64,000 bases of DNA. Source: Parashewanella tropica (GTDB taxonomy: Bacteria > Pseudomonadota > Gammaproteobacteria > Enterobacterales > Shewanellaceae). Every line of letters begins with the position of its first letter. Within the stretch, counting starts at the first letter, position 1. The DNA lies in contig NZ_CP037951.1 of NCBI RefSeq assembly GCF_004358445.1, positions 4,054,501-4,118,500 of the forward strand, read 5' to 3'. The position numbers and the translations under genes are program-made. Shown here in pieces: positions 29,271 through 40,800 of the stretch. The notes beneath the pieces are model-generated. The model saw only the letters and a program-made list of their open reading frames with translations, was not told where the DNA came from and made no database searches.

Positions 29271-29293
29271 CCCCAATTATTCGGGGCATTTTT
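29271..29293 (+). terminator. Weak hairpin between the Cys/His protein and cusB
   Basis: CCCC-AATTATTC-GGGG followed by CATTTTT. A 4-bp GC stem (extendable by A-U pairs) with a U-tract; perhaps an attenuator lowering expression of the pump genes relative to the first gene. Confidence 0.35.
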
Positions 29294-29314
29294 CTGAATT
29301 AACAATAGGAAATT

Positions 29315-30529
29315 ATGATGCGTTATTCCTTTATTGCCCTGCTATGGCTGGGCACGTTGGCATCAGCATTTGCGGCCAATCACGATCATTCAATGCACCA
29401 AGTGCTTGCACCTAAAGCACAATACGTATGCCCAATGCATGCCCATATCAAAAAAGATCACGAGGGTACGTGCCCGATTTGTGGGATGGACTTGGTGAAA
29501 TCCGTTGCCAGTGAAAACACTAACACGCCATCCATCAGCGTGTCTGGCGATATGCAACAAGCTCTGTCGATTAAGGTTTCGTCAGTAAAGCGCCAAACCT
29601 TATGGCAATACGTGAAAACCACTGGCATCGCCAAATACGACGAACGTAAAATTCATCACCAACACGCCCGTGTTAGTGGCTGGATTGAGAAGTTAGCGGT
29701 AAGCAGCATTGGTGAGCAAATCAAGCAAGGGCAACTGTTGTATCAGCTCTATTCACCAGAGCTGATCACCGCTCAAGATGATTTTTTGCTGACACTGAAT
29801 ACCTACGAGAAAAATCCAAGCAGTCGTAAATATGCAGAACTACTTGAAAAATCACGCACTCGCTTGTTATTGCTTGGGATCAGTCCAAAGCAAATTCAGC
29901 AGCTTCAAAAGCAAAAGCAAAGCCAATTTTTAGTCAATTACTACGCCAAACAAGCGGGCGTTATTAAAGCCCTTAACGTTCGCGAAGGTATGTATATTGA
30001 GCCTAAAACCGAAGTGCTTGCCATTGCCAGTACCAATGACATTTGGGTCGTCGCCGATATTTACGATGCCAATCAACCTTGGCTAACAACAGGTATCACT
30101 GCCAGAGTGAAACCTGTCACCACCGCAGGGGAAACACGTATCGGCAAGGTTGAGTATCTGTATCCTGATCAAGATCCTGTGACTCGAAGCAGTCGTGCTC
30201 GTATTGTGTTTGAGTCTAGTTCTGTACCGCTAAAACATAATGCTTTGGTCGATGTTGAGCTACTTGGTGGTGCAAAACACCATGTGCTGACTATTCCACA
30301 ACATGCTTTGATCCAAACCGGTACTGACAATCGCGTTATTGTGAAAACCTCAGATAACACTTTTGAAGCCAGAGGCGTTACCACTGGGCTGAAACGCAAA
30401 GGCTTAGTCGAAGTACTGTCAGGCGTAAAAGAAGGCGATCAGGTAGTGGTGTCAGGGCAATTCCTATTGGACTCAGAATCCAGTCTACGCGGTGGTTTAG
30501 AGCGTTTATCTAGCGCTCACCAGCACTAG
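29315..30529 (+). CDS. cusB: CusB-like RND periplasmic adaptor with metal-binding domain
   Basis: Membrane fusion protein of 404 residues. A signal peptide (about 1-21) is followed by a heavy-metal-binding domain with YVCPMHAHI and CPICGMDL (about 37-65). Barrel-sandwich hybrid, alpha-hairpin (about 150-215) and beta-barrel regions follow. It would link the inner-membrane pump to an outer-membrane channel. The stop is 9 bp before the pump gene. A second ATG at 29318 is an equally good start. Confidence 0.9.
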   Translation: MMRYSFIALLWLGTLASAFAANHDHSMHQVLAPKAQYVCPMHAHIKKDHEGTCPICGMDLVKSVASENTNTPSISVSGDMQQALSIKVSSVKRQTLWQYVKTTGIAKYDERKIHHQHARVSGWIEKLAVSSIGEQIKQGQLLYQLYSPELITAQDDFLLTLNTYEKNPSSRKYAELLEKSRTRLLLLGISPKQIQQLQKQKQSQFLVNYYAKQAGVIKALNVREGMYIEPKTEVLAIASTNDIWVVADIYDANQPWLTTGITARVKPVTTAGETRIGKVEYLYPDQDPVTRSSRARIVFESSSVPLKHNALVDVELLGGAKHHVLTIPQHALIQTGTDNRVIVKTSDNTFEARGVTTGLKRKGLVEVLSGVKEGDQVVVSGQFLLDSESSLRGGLERLSSAHQH

Positions 30530-30538
30530 GAGGGAAGA

Positions 30539-33500
30539 ATGTTAGCACGTATTATTTCTCTCGCGCTGGAGCAGCGCTTAATCGTCATCATGTTAGCTTT
30601 ATTGATGACCGGATGGGGTGTGCTTGAACTTAAGCGTACCCCTATTGATGCCTTGCCTGACTTATCGGATGTGCAAGTGATTGTGAAAACCCAATATTCA
30701 GGTCAATCACCACAATTGGTGGAGCAGCAGATCACCACCCCACTGTCGAACATTTTAATGAGTGTCCCTGGGGCAAAAACCGTTCGTGGTTTTTCTCTGT
30801 TTGGTGATTCCTACATCTATGTGATTTTTAATGATGACACCGACAGTTATTGGGCGCGGAGTCGTGTACAAGAAACCTTATCTCAAGCTTCAAGCCTATT
30901 ACCCTCAGGCGTACAGCCCATTTTGGGGCCTGATGCGTCTGGCGTAGGCTGGATTTATGAGTATGCGTTAGTCGACCATTCTGGCAATCATGATTTATCA
31001 CAGCTCACCAGCTTACAAGATTGGTACTTACAGCCTGCTCTACAAAGCATTGAAGGCGTTGCCGAAGTAGCTACGATTGGCGGCATGAAGCAAAGCTATC
31101 AAATCGTGGTGAATCCAAGTTTACTGCAAAATTTTGGCTTAACCCTCAAGCAAGTGATCGACACCATCAAGATGCACAACCGTGAGGTTGGTGGCTCTGT
31201 GGTAGAAATGGCAGAAGCGGAATATATGATCCGTGCTAAAGGTTATCTCACCAACATCGCTCAAATTGAGCACTTACCTGTTGGGAAGGTATCGCCTTCG
31301 GGCACACCTCTGTTGCTAAAAGACATCGCCACCGTCCGCTTAGGACCAAGCAGCCGCCGCGGTATTGCCGAGCTTGATGGTAAAGGTGAAGTGGTGGGCG
31401 GCATTATTGTCATGCGTTATCAAAATAATGCCAAAGCCACGATTGAAACGGTGAAAGCTCGTCTAGAGCAATTGAAAAAAGGATTACCTGAAGGCGTAGA
31501 GATTGTGCCTACCTACGATCGCTCCGAGCTCATTAATAATTCGGTCGATAATTTATTCGTCAAAATTGGCGAAGAAATGCTGATTGTGGCGCTGGTGTGT
31601 TTGCTGTTTTTATTCCATGCTCGCTCGACACTCGTAGCGATTTTAGTACTGCCGCTGTCGATATTAGGTGCGTTCATTTTAATGAACCATCTTGGGATCA
31701 ATGCCAACATTATGAGTCTGGGTGGCATTGCGATTGCGATTGGCGCCGTGGTCGATGGCGCAATTGTGATGGTGGAAAACACTCATAAACATCTCGAAGC
31801 CTTTGAGCAGCAACATCAGCGAACACCCAGCAATACTGAACACTGGCAGCTGATAAAACAAAGCTGTGTAGAAGTGGGACCCGCGCTGTTTTTCTCGCTG
31901 CTGATCATCACGCTTAGCTTTGTACCTGTGTTCGCTCTAGGAGCACAGGAAGGTCGACTGTTCAGCCCGCTAGCATTCACTAAGACCTTTACCATGGCAG
32001 TCGCCGCCTTACTGTCGATCACCCTTATTCCTGTGGTGATTGGCTTTTTGATCAAAGGGAAAGTCCCTTCTGAGCAGCAAAACCCATTAAACCGTGGCTT
32101 GATGGCAAGCTATCGCCCTCTGCTTAATCAAGTACTCAAACATCCAAAACTGACATTAGTAGCGGCTATCTCCATTTTAACCAGCAGCTATTACCCCATC
32201 GCTCATACGGGCACTGAGTTTATGCCTGAGTTAGAAGAAGGGGATTTGATGTATATGCCCACCACACTGCCGGGGATCAGTGCCGCCAAAGCCGGGCGGC
32301 TGCTACAGCAAACCGATAGGCTCATTAAAACCGTGCCTGAAGTGAAGCGTGTCTTTGGTAAAGTGGGACGCGCGCAAACCGCGACCGATCCCGCACCACT
32401 GACCATGCTGGAAACCACCATTTTACTTAAGCCTAAAGATCAATGGCGCAGTGGAATGACCTTAGATGGCATCATTGCTGAGCTGGATGCAAAGGTTCAA
32501 GTACCAGGGCTAACCAACGCTTGGGTACAACCCATCAAAACTCGCATTGATATGTTATCGACAGGTGTTAAAACCCCTGTTGGTATCAAGATCAGCGGTG
32601 AAGATGTAAAAGAGCTTGAGAACATTGGTCAGCAGATAGAATCCATTTTAGCGCCACTTGACGGCACACAGTCGGTATACGCCGAACGCAGCAGCAGCGG
32701 ACGTTATTTAGATATCGAGCCCAAACTCGATGTTGCAGCTCGCTATGGGATCAGTCAGCAACAACTGCACGACGTAGTACGCTTTGCAATTGGCGGCATG
32801 ACCATCAGTGAGTCAATTCAAGGCAATGTGCGCTATCCCATCATCGTGCGCTACCCACGTGAATTAAGGGATAACCTTGAAGCCATCAAGCAATTACCCG
32901 TCACCAGTAATCAGGGGCAAATGATCCCACTCTCACATCTTGCTGAGATCACATTGCGCTCTGATGCCGCCATGCTCAAAAGTGAAAACGGACAGCTGAT
33001 CAGCTGGGTCTTTGTAGATATCAAAAATATTGCGCTCGGAAACTATATTCATGTGGCTCAAACAGCCTTGGATCAGTCTTTAGCTCTGCCACCACGTTAT
33101 TTTTACGAGTTTGCGGGTCAATATGAGTATCTACAGCGCGTACAAAACACCTTGTCTGTTGTGATCCCAGTAGTACTGGTAGTGATCTTCATTCTGCTAT
33201 TAATGACTTTTCAGCAAGCAAGCCAAGCCACTATGGTGATGCTGTCACTGCCGTTCGCTTTAGTCGGTAGTACTTGGCTGATTTATGCGATGGGCATTCA
33301 GTTTTCTACCGCAGTGATCATCGGCATGATTGCTCTGGCGGGGGTAGCCGCTGAGTTTAGCGTCATCATGTTGCTTTACTTGAACAATGCCATCAGTGAT
33401 GCAAAAGCCAAACAGCAATTGTCTACCACGTCTGATTTACGCCACGCCATCATGCAAGGCGCTTTGATGCGTATCCGCCCTAAAGCCATGACGGTGGCCA

Positions 33501-33670
33501 CCATCTTCTTTGGACTGTTGCCAGCATTATGGGGCGTGGGCTCAGGTAATGAAGTACTTAAAGCCATTGCAGCACCTATGGTTGGCGGCATGATCACCGC
33601 TCCTTTGTTATCGCTGTTTGTTCTACCTGCAATTTATTGGTTATGGTATCAGCGACAACTGAAATCTTGA
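30539..33670 (+). CDS. cusA: CusA-like Cu/Ag RND efflux pump
   Basis: Heavy-metal RND transporter of 1043 residues, with 12 membrane helices and two large periplasmic loops. The three Met residues that bind Cu(I)/Ag(I) in CusA have counterparts here: MYMPTTLPG, PLTMLETTI and RIDMLSTGVKTP. This supports copper/silver rather than Co/Zn/Cd as substrate. RND helix 4 has AIGAVVDGAIVMVENTHK. GGAGGG precedes the ATG. No CusC-type outer-membrane channel and no CusF gene are in the cluster, so a channel from elsewhere must be used. Confidence 0.92.
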   Translation: MLARIISLALEQRLIVIMLALLMTGWGVLELKRTPIDALPDLSDVQVIVKTQYSGQSPQLVEQQITTPLSNILMSVPGAKTVRGFSLFGDSYIYVIFNDDTDSYWARSRVQETLSQASSLLPSGVQPILGPDASGVGWIYEYALVDHSGNHDLSQLTSLQDWYLQPALQSIEGVAEVATIGGMKQSYQIVVNPSLLQNFGLTLKQVIDTIKMHNREVGGSVVEMAEAEYMIRAKGYLTNIAQIEHLPVGKVSPSGTPLLLKDIATVRLGPSSRRGIAELDGKGEVVGGIIVMRYQNNAKATIETVKARLEQLKKGLPEGVEIVPTYDRSELINNSVDNLFVKIGEEMLIVALVCLLFLFHARSTLVAILVLPLSILGAFILMNHLGINANIMSLGGIAIAIGAVVDGAIVMVENTHKHLEAFEQQHQRTPSNTEHWQLIKQSCVEVGPALFFSLLIITLSFVPVFALGAQEGRLFSPLAFTKTFTMAVAALLSITLIPVVIGFLIKGKVPSEQQNPLNRGLMASYRPLLNQVLKHPKLTLVAAISILTSSYYPIAHTGTEFMPELEEGDLMYMPTTLPGISAAKAGRLLQQTDRLIKTVPEVKRVFGKVGRAQTATDPAPLTMLETTILLKPKDQWRSGMTLDGIIAELDAKVQVPGLTNAWVQPIKTRIDMLSTGVKTPVGIKISGEDVKELENIGQQIESILAPLDGTQSVYAERSSSGRYLDIEPKLDVAARYGISQQQLHDVVRFAIGGMTISESIQGNVRYPIIVRYPRELRDNLEAIKQLPVTSNQGQMIPLSHLAEITLRSDAAMLKSENGQLISWVFVDIKNIALGNYIHVAQTALDQSLALPPRYFYEFAGQYEYLQRVQNTLSVVIPVVLVVIFILLLMTFQQASQATMVMLSLPFALVGSTWLIYAMGIQFSTAVIIGMIALAGVAAEFSVIMLLYLNNAISDAKAKQQLSTTSDLRHAIMQGALMRIRPKAMTVATIFFGLLPALWGVGSGNEVLKAIAAPMVGGMITAPLLSLFVLPAIYWLWYQRQLKS

Positions 33671-33683
33671 TAAGCACTGATAA

Positions 33684-33709
33684 AAAAGCCAGCGTTCAAG
33701 CTGGCTTTT
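33684..33709. terminator. Bidirectional terminator after cusA
   Basis: AAAAGCCAGC-GTTCAA-GCTGGCTTTT, a 10-bp stem with A-run before and T-run after, so it can stop cusA and also transcripts from the opposite mtr side. Confidence 0.85.
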
Positions 33710-33728
33710 GAAATCAAACAATAGGGGC

Positions 33729-33895
33729 TTAAGTGCCTGTCGATAAGTTCTTTGAAAATTATTGTGTTCAGGTTTAGTGCAATACAAGGCGCAATGAAGG
33801 TCGCATAGCCATAGCTATGTAACCGAAATTGCAACGCAGTAGAGTGATAAAACTGAGCACAAGAAAATCTTGAGAAGCTTATGGTCAGGTACTTA
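33729..33895. repeat. MITE-like element C1 at the mtr 3' end
   Basis: Imperfect inverted ends TTAAGTGCCTGTCGATAAG and the reverse complement of ATAAGTACCTGACCATAAG. The core, around ACAAGGCG...CATAGCCATAGCTATG...ATTGCAA, is shared with the element at 56988-57148, although the ends differ. It stops at the stop codon of the mtr-like gene. Confidence 0.65.
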
Positions 33896-35137
33896 TCAAC
33901 CAAACATAGGCAGCAATCCTGCCATATTGAGTAAATGGCATACCATAACGGCGATACCGTATAAGAACACCACTCCTAATAATCCACTGCCGCCTGGCAC
34001 ACGAAAACTATGACTGTCAGGGTTAAGTTTTCGTACTTTTATAGCCATCAGACAAGGAATGATCACCACAGAAATAGCCCCAGCTAACGCCGCGAAGCCA
34101 ATGGCCATGATAAACCCATTAGGTAAGAAAATTCCTAACACCGTTGGTGGTACAAAGGTGACTAAGCCAGATTTAATTCGACCTGACCAACTGTCATCAA
34201 AGCCAAATAAATCGGCTATAAAGTCAAATAAAGCTAAGCTCACTCCTAAGAAAGATGACGCAACCGCTAAATTGGCAAATAAGGTCAGTAAGTTCGATAA
34301 CCAAGCACTGGACACCACTTTTGACATTCCCTCAATCAGCGCCCCCATATTGCCCCCCAAGGCAATAATATGAGAGAACTCACTGCGGGCAATATGACCC
34401 ATGGTAACCATCATCCAGCAGATATAAATCACCAAAGCCAATACGGTGCCGATCAGTATTGCCTTGAGCACATGTGACGCCGATTTATCATAGTATTTCA
34501 CTAAACTTGGCACCACTTGCTGAAAACCAAAACTGGCTAAACCAACGGGCAAGGCACCAAGGATATAAAGGGAATAGTGAGGATCACCATTTGGCATCCA
34601 CAACTTAGCGGGTTCAACGTCTAAGAGTAAATTACCAGTAGCCATAAAGAAGGTGATCAACATGCCACCTAACATAATGGTGGAAATGCGCCCGACATGC
34701 TTGGTTCCAATGATGACGATGGTTGCCAACACACCCGCAAACACTAGGCCTGCCCAGCCTTGCGGCAAGCTAAGACCAATAGCCTGCAAGCTATGATTAA
34801 CGACAGAGCCGCCACCACTGACATAGGCATAAGTCAGTACATACATTAAAAACGCAATACTGACACCACTGACGGTTCGCCAAAAATTACCTAAAATCGT
34901 CTTAGTGAGAGAATCAAAATTAACGCCAGCTTTGTAATGCAGATTCACCTCAAGCAGATACAAACCGGCCATCATCATACAAAACCAAGCCACCAGCAAC
35001 ATCAACACTGAGTAGCTGAACCACATCCCAGCCCCAACCACGGGCAAAGTAAACATGCCAGCACCAACAGCGGTGCCAGCAACAATCATGGCTCCGCCAA
35101 TTACAGAGGGTGAGGTAACGCCCTGTGCCGCCGCCAT
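33896..35137 (-). CDS. mtr: Mtr-like tryptophan/aromatic amino acid permease
   Basis: HAAAP-family transporter of 413 residues (E. coli Mtr 414) with about 11 helices. N-terminal SPSVIGGAMIVAGTAVGAGM, then FDSLTKTILG and VSIAFLMYVLTYAYVSGGG, are closest to Mtr among the E. coli members as I recall them. LFDFIADLFGFDDSWSGRIK near residue 300 is another family block. It would import tryptophan or a related amino acid with protons. Its ATG overlaps the plsB stop by one base (TAATG), so it is the second gene of a plsB operon. Confidence 0.83.
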   Translation of the reverse strand: MAAAQGVTSPSVIGGAMIVAGTAVGAGMFTLPVVGAGMWFSYSVLMLLVAWFCMMMAGLYLLEVNLHYKAGVNFDSLTKTILGNFWRTVSGVSIAFLMYVLTYAYVSGGGSVVNHSLQAIGLSLPQGWAGLVFAGVLATIVIIGTKHVGRISTIMLGGMLITFFMATGNLLLDVEPAKLWMPNGDPHYSLYILGALPVGLASFGFQQVVPSLVKYYDKSASHVLKAILIGTVLALVIYICWMMVTMGHIARSEFSHIIALGGNMGALIEGMSKVVSSAWLSNLLTLFANLAVASSFLGVSLALFDFIADLFGFDDSWSGRIKSGLVTFVPPTVLGIFLPNGFIMAIGFAALAGAISVVIIPCLMAIKVRKLNPDSHSFRVPGGSGLLGVVFLYGIAVMVCHLLNMAGLLPMFG

Positions 35138-37575
35138 TAATTAATAGGCTCTTGAGTTTGTGACTGCTTTACACTGTTAATGAGAACTTGCTTAACCGCA
35201 GGATCAAGCAAATGATTGAATTGAGACACAAGTGACGAAAGTGACATGTTTGGCTCCGATTGTCCGATAAACCCTAATTCTTTCAGTTTAACGGTCAAAG
35301 TAGCATACAATTTCTTATCGTAAAACTCTGGGGCAGCAATGCCATGCAACGTCCCTAAATGTTTGGCTAAGGCTAAACTTTCTCTTTCTAAATCAACGCG
35401 CTCTATATCGGGTTGCTGCTCAAGTAAGTTAAATAAAATACCGTAACGCTGCAGCATCTCATCAAGGGTGCGAGCCAGAATATTAAGTGCCAACATATTC
35501 GCTTCAACGTGTTTATAGCCGCCTTCGGTTAGCTTAATGAGCTCTTGGGCTTCAAAGTGTTCAATAAAGGCATCAACATGAGCCGTCAGCTCTGGAACAT
35601 TCAAAAATAGCTCAGCTTGCATCAATGGATACAGTTGCTCGATATGCTCTAAAATGCCTTCGCGGCTGATGTGCTCATGACGCAAAATGCAATTTGCAAT
35701 CAACGCTGGCAACACAAACAAGTGAACAATGTTGTTGCGATAGTAGGTCATTTCTCGCGCTTGAGTGTCATCAAGTGACACGATGTCACCGTATTTATCC
35801 GGCTCAATGGTGAATTTCTCAAGCTCTAAGGCTTGCTCAAGTAAGGTATCTTCATTGCCTTCTGGCACAGAGGTAAACTCGGAATATGGCACCGCTTTAA
35901 GCAGCTTCAAGTACAGAGCAAGCTGGCGTTTAAGGCTGGCTTTATCTAGCGATTTTTGCTCAGATGACAATAAAATCAAGCTCACTAAAGTTACAGAGCT
36001 GACCGCAGCAGCGCCATTAATGTTGCTCATGACTTTGGTGGCTAGCGTATTTACCGCTGGTGTTAACCATTGCGGCTTCTGATTCGGATCTTCCGCCATC
36101 TGCTGACGCCAATTGGGCTCAATGTCATTAAGGTGTTGCTGAACTTGAATAGGCTCACCAAAGTTCACATAGCCTTGACCAAAGTTACCCAGTTTGCGAA
36201 TAGCACCAAACACTTGCCACACGGATTCTTTTTGTTTTTTCTTACCGCTGAGTTCTTTGTGATACGTCGACACTTCCATTACGTGATCGTAGCCTAAGTA
36301 CACTGGTACTAAGGTTACAGGACGTTTTGAGCCACGCAAAACACTGTTTACCGTCATGGCGAGCATGCCCGTTTTCGGATTTAATAATCGACCAGTACGT
36401 GAACGTCCACCTTCAGTGAAGTACTCAACGCTATAGCCTTTATCAAACAGCTGATCTAAGTAAGCGCGAAAAACAGAGGTATACAGTTTGTTGCCGTTAA
36501 AGCTACGACGAATAAAGAAAGCGCCACCTTTACGGAACATAGGACCTGCTGGCCAGAAGTTGAGGTTAATACCCGCCGCAATGTGCGGTGGTACCATCCC
36601 TTCGTAATAGAGAATGTACGACAATAAGAGGTAATCCATATGGCTGCGATGACAAGGAACATACACGATTTCATGACCGTCATGATGCAGCTGGCGTACC
36701 GACTCCGCACCTCTGATGTTAATGCCTTTATAAAGCTTATTCCAAAGCCAAGTTAGCAAGCGCTCACAAACCCTAACTAAGTTATCAGAATAAGCGGCAG
36801 CGATTTCATCTAGGTACTCTTCGGCACGAGCTTTCGCCTGCTCACGGGAGATTTTTTTACTTTTCGCTTCTTCATCAATGGCATCTTGGATCGCTTCTGA
36901 TGCTAATAACTGTTTAAACAAAGTTTGACGCTTAGGTAAGTCAGGACCGGTCATCACTTTGCGCTGACGTCCAAAATGCACTCGAGCAACACGAGCGAGC
37001 TTATGTGCGATGCGCTCATCAGTACCGTGCTCATCCGCCATATAACGCAATGAAACGGCATTGGAAAATTGAATGAAGTTATGGCGCCCTAAAAATAGGA
37101 TCATTAAGCACTTGCGCAACCAAGTTGGCGTTTCTCTCTCCAGTACTGCCGCCTTCATGGTGTCATCTTCTTTACCCGGCGTACGTCCCCAATACAGACT
37201 CACTGGCATAAGCTGAATATCCAACTGCGGATCTTGATGATGCCATTCAAGTAATTGACTGAAATTATTCAAATACTCTTGATCGTTTTGGTTTGAGCCA
37301 AACAAAGGCTTAGCCCCTTGTAAGCACACGACTCTGGAAACGGATTGCCCATTGATGGTAACGGGCTCATAAGGATCGGGCAGACCGTATTTGGCAGTGA
37401 TTTCACTCAGCGCGGCAAAGTCACTGACGGATTCCGTTTTCATCACATAAACCAAAGGCTTGTCAGCCTTAATGTTTAAATCTGAAAATGGCTCTTGCGG
37501 TACGACGATAGTATGAACAAACCACTTTTGAATAAAACGCAAGGATTTAAAAAACCAGGAATCATGTTTGAGCAT
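35137..37575 (-). CDS. plsB: Glycerol-3-phosphate 1-O-acyltransferase PlsB
   Basis: Inner-membrane acyltransferase of 812 residues (E. coli 807) that makes lysophosphatidate from glycerol-3-phosphate and an acyl thioester, the first step of phospholipid synthesis. The catalytic HX4D block is [15 protein letters not shown] (about 305-319). Further acyltransferase motifs are GAFFIRRSF and [14 protein letters not shown], with [13 protein letters not shown] after them. lexA, a common neighbour, lies about 7.5 kb away, with the ankyrin-like gene and others in between. Confidence 0.97.
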   Translation of the reverse strand: MLKHDSWFFKSLRFIQKWFVHTIVVPQEPFSDLNIKADKPLVYVMKTESVSDFAALSEITAKYGLPDPYEPVTINGQSVSRVVCLQGAKPLFGSNQNDQEYLNNFSQLLEWHHQDPQLDIQLMPVSLYWGRTPGKEDDTMKAAVLERETPTWLRKCLMILFLGRHNFIQFSNAVSLRYMADEHGTDERIAHKLARVARVHFGRQRKVMTGPDLPKRQTLFKQLLASEAIQDAIDEEAKSKKISREQAKARAEEYLDEIAAAYSDNLVRVCERLLTWLWNKLYKGINIRGAESVRQLHHDGHEIVYVPCHRSHMDYLLLSYILYYEGMVPPHIAAGINLNFWPAGPMFRKGGAFFIRRSFNGNKLYTSVFRAYLDQLFDKGYSVEYFTEGGRSRTGRLLNPKTGMLAMTVNSVLRGSKRPVTLVPVYLGYDHVMEVSTYHKELSGKKKQKESVWQVFGAIRKLGNFGQGYVNFGEPIQVQQHLNDIEPNWRQQMAEDPNQKPQWLTPAVNTLATKVMSNINGAAAVSSVTLVSLILLSSEQKSLDKASLKRQLALYLKLLKAVPYSEFTSVPEGNEDTLLEQALELEKFTIEPDKYGDIVSLDDTQAREMTYYRNNIVHLFVLPALIANCILRHEHISREGILEHIEQLYPLMQAELFLNVPELTAHVDAFIEHFEAQELIKLTEGGYKHVEANMLALNILARTLDEMLQRYGILFNLLEQQPDIERVDLERESLALAKHLGTLHGIAAPEFYDKKLYATLTVKLKELGFIGQSEPNMSLSSLVSQFNHLLDPAVKQVLINSVKQSQTQEPIN

Positions 37576-37834
37576 AGGAGCGTGACGTCTAAATCTAAAT
37601 ATTCCCTCTAGAATACCAATTTATCGAAGCGAGGATAAGTAATTGTTTTATTCAACAACATAAATCTTTGCTTTGTACGAACTGAAATTATCAATTTGTT
37701 CTTATCTCAATTCCTAGGGGGTATAACCTTGGCATGATGAGTAAATAATATTTAACCTGATTTTTATCTCACTAAAATGAAACAACATTTTTTTACTGGG
37801 ATAATGCTCTACTCCAGTTTTTATTCAAACGTTT

Positions 37835-40800
37835 ATGCTAGCAGTTGACGTTTCACTTCGTTTTCAAGTACGTGGCACTTACCGAGCCACCGATAGGGTC
37901 GTGTTTAAAAGCAGTCCGCAAAAGCTGTATCAAGTCACTGAAACAGGCAAAGCAGTTACGTTTTCAACGGTATTGTGTTTTCATCAAAATGATACTTACT
38001 CTTCATTTAAATCACGACATACGTTTGTCGCTTTTTCAGATTCTTACAAAGCCGATATAAAAAAACTAAAAAAATTAGTTGAGAAATTTTTCATTCAAAA
38101 AGAGCAAAAATCAAAACTCCAAAAAATCGAAACCTTCGAATATCACTTATTCGAAAAAAGTGATAGCTGTAAGGTTATTGATCAAAGTGTCCCCGATTAT
38201 CGGTGCTGCCTATATGGTGAAGCAAGATTGGAGTTTCACCGAGTGGTTCATTTCGTAGAAGGTTCACCACTACCGTTCGCCATGCAAATCGATTTAATCG
38301 ATGACATGATCGATGGGCTCGACACCTGTACCGGTGGAGTACAATCTCGAATTTCTGAAGCATACCGTAAACTTCACTTTTCCTATTTAGGTGCCAACGG
38401 CGTGTTAAAAAACCTGTGTTCTGAAATGGTCAAGGTTGAAGCACAGCGGTATTTTACGGAACAAAACCGAGGATCATCATACCGTTCCCTCGGAAGAGAA
38501 TATGAATCACATATTGTGCATCACCTCATCAGAAGTGTAGATCCGATGTTTGCCATTGAAGCCGCTGCTGATGACAGTGGTATCGGTTATCGAAGAAAAT
38601 ACCCTGAGCACTATTATTCTCATTTTGCTCGACAAGTTGGAGCTTTGCTTACCGCTTCACATATCATGAGTACGATTTGTGAACGCTATTTTGAAAATCT
38701 AACTGGTCACTTGCAAAGGCATCGAATGATTTCTGCGACCAATTCAGTGGTGGACTTTACTCAAATTAAAGGAGAGTTATTACAAGACATCAATTTATTA
38801 GTGTTAGAGCCATTCAACTCCTTTTTACTTGATAAAATAAAACTGTCCGATTTACTTAATTACGATGGTTCTTCAAGTGGAGTAGACGTTCGTTCACTCA
38901 ACCTCCATTGGTTAGGGATCCTTCAACGGCAATATCGAGCGCATTTTGCTCCAATGGCAACAAGTGTATGTACATTGACGGCATCGCCACATAACAGAAA
39001 ACAACAGCAGACGGTAAAACCTACCTTTAACGTTAAACAAGCTTGGGGTAATTTCTTTTGGGTACAACATAAAGGTACACAAACAGGACTCAATGTTTAT
39101 CAAATTCTTCATTTGGCAAGACGTGAAACCAACAGAAACATTCTTACTGGCTACTTAAATGCACTAGAAGTTAACTCATTAGAAGAAGCTAAGCAGTGCC
39201 TGAGTATTGTCATTTTTCCTGAATCACGGACAATTCATCAGCTGCTCCATAATCATCCCTTAGTACAATTTCGCGTCTTTAATTTTTTCAATACCGTCTT
39301 GGAAGATGAGTTTATTGAGCTTCAACAGCAGCTAGCGAAAAACAGGTCTTCTAAAAAAGCCAGCGTAGATTATGACAAATTAACGCCTTTACGCTATCTA
39401 TCCAAGGTTGAATTTCAAACATTAAAATCGATGTCAAACAATCGGTTACAACTTTGCATTGTCGTTGAGCAAGCGAGGAGAGGCATCCTCATTACCTCCG
39501 AGCAAGCTATGCATATATGTAGGTTAGGTAAGCTAGAACTTATATTGAGAGATAACAGTAGACTTGCCGCCGATGGCGTAAACCAAGTATTCAGCTTTCT
39601 ACTCAAAGAAAGTGATACGTTTGCTATCCAGATCTTGTTGTCCTTTATTCATTCGCAAAACCCATCGTTAGATGCCAAAGCAGAGACCAATTGTTGCCCT
39701 GAACGGTTACTACTGCGGGTTGTTACGCTAAATAGCTTCAAACTCACAGCCCATGTACTCAAACTTTTACCACCTGAAGCCCTCGAACGAGAACTTCAAA
39801 TTGCTCCCGAAAATGGCTCAATACTGCATCAATGTATACACTCAAACCACCTCAACGCATTTAAGGCTCTGATTGCCTGTGAGTCGATCAATCTAAACCA
39901 AATGACCGCCAAAGGCACCGCTCTGCAAATGGCCTTGAGCCACACACAGTACCAACCATTTTTATTACAACTATTGCAACAAGGGCGGCTGCGCTTGTTT
40001 CTTCCATTACAAGTTGAGCAAAAATGCAATTTTGAACTAGCTCAAAACGAACAACTGAAAATTTTAACAACAGAGTTAACACAGCGCTTAAAACGAGCTA
40101 GAGAGGCATTGCGTTTCTTGCCTGAACGACCCAAGACAACGATTTATCAACAAGAACAGCAAGCCGAAAATGATTGGGAACAGAGCTGGGAAAAAGTAGA
40201 GAGCTGTGGCGAAATCAATGTTATGTATGAGCTTATCCATCTCTCATTTAACTGTCATTCAATTGCAGACGTCGTCAATAAGATAAAGGAGCACCCCGCT
40301 CTTAACTGGCAATCAGCCCATGTATATTTTAAAAATTTAGCTTGGTGTATTAAGTGCTCAGGTTGGATAGCAAACCCCAAAGGCAACGATGAACAAACTC
40401 GTAGTTATATACGCTTGTTACCCAATATTCCAAAGCCCTTACTTGCCTGCTGGCTAGAGTTTGCCAAACAATTGAATGTCGACAGTCTAACCGCTGCCAT
40501 CATTATCCATTCTTTCAATGAAAATCTAACTGAACATGTAACCCATCAGGAATTAAATTGGCTTTGTCAACACCCTGAGTTAATTCCACTTGAATGCTTT
40601 GACAGGGACTACCCTCAAAAACAACAGCATCAACTGCTTCTCACAGCCATCAAAACTGGGAATGTCCAATTGGTCGAACAAAGGCTAGTCCATCTGAATG
40701 AGAATCTCCCTCTTGCCCAGTCGCTTCCATTTATTCCTCTAATCGAAGCCGTTAAGGCCAAGCAACCTCAGGTTGCAATAAAAATTATCGAGCATGCTCC

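Noticed and set aside
38912-40082. Short minus-strand ORFs within the ankyrin-like gene
   Set aside because: All are under 70 codons and lie inside one continuous 1195-codon frame.
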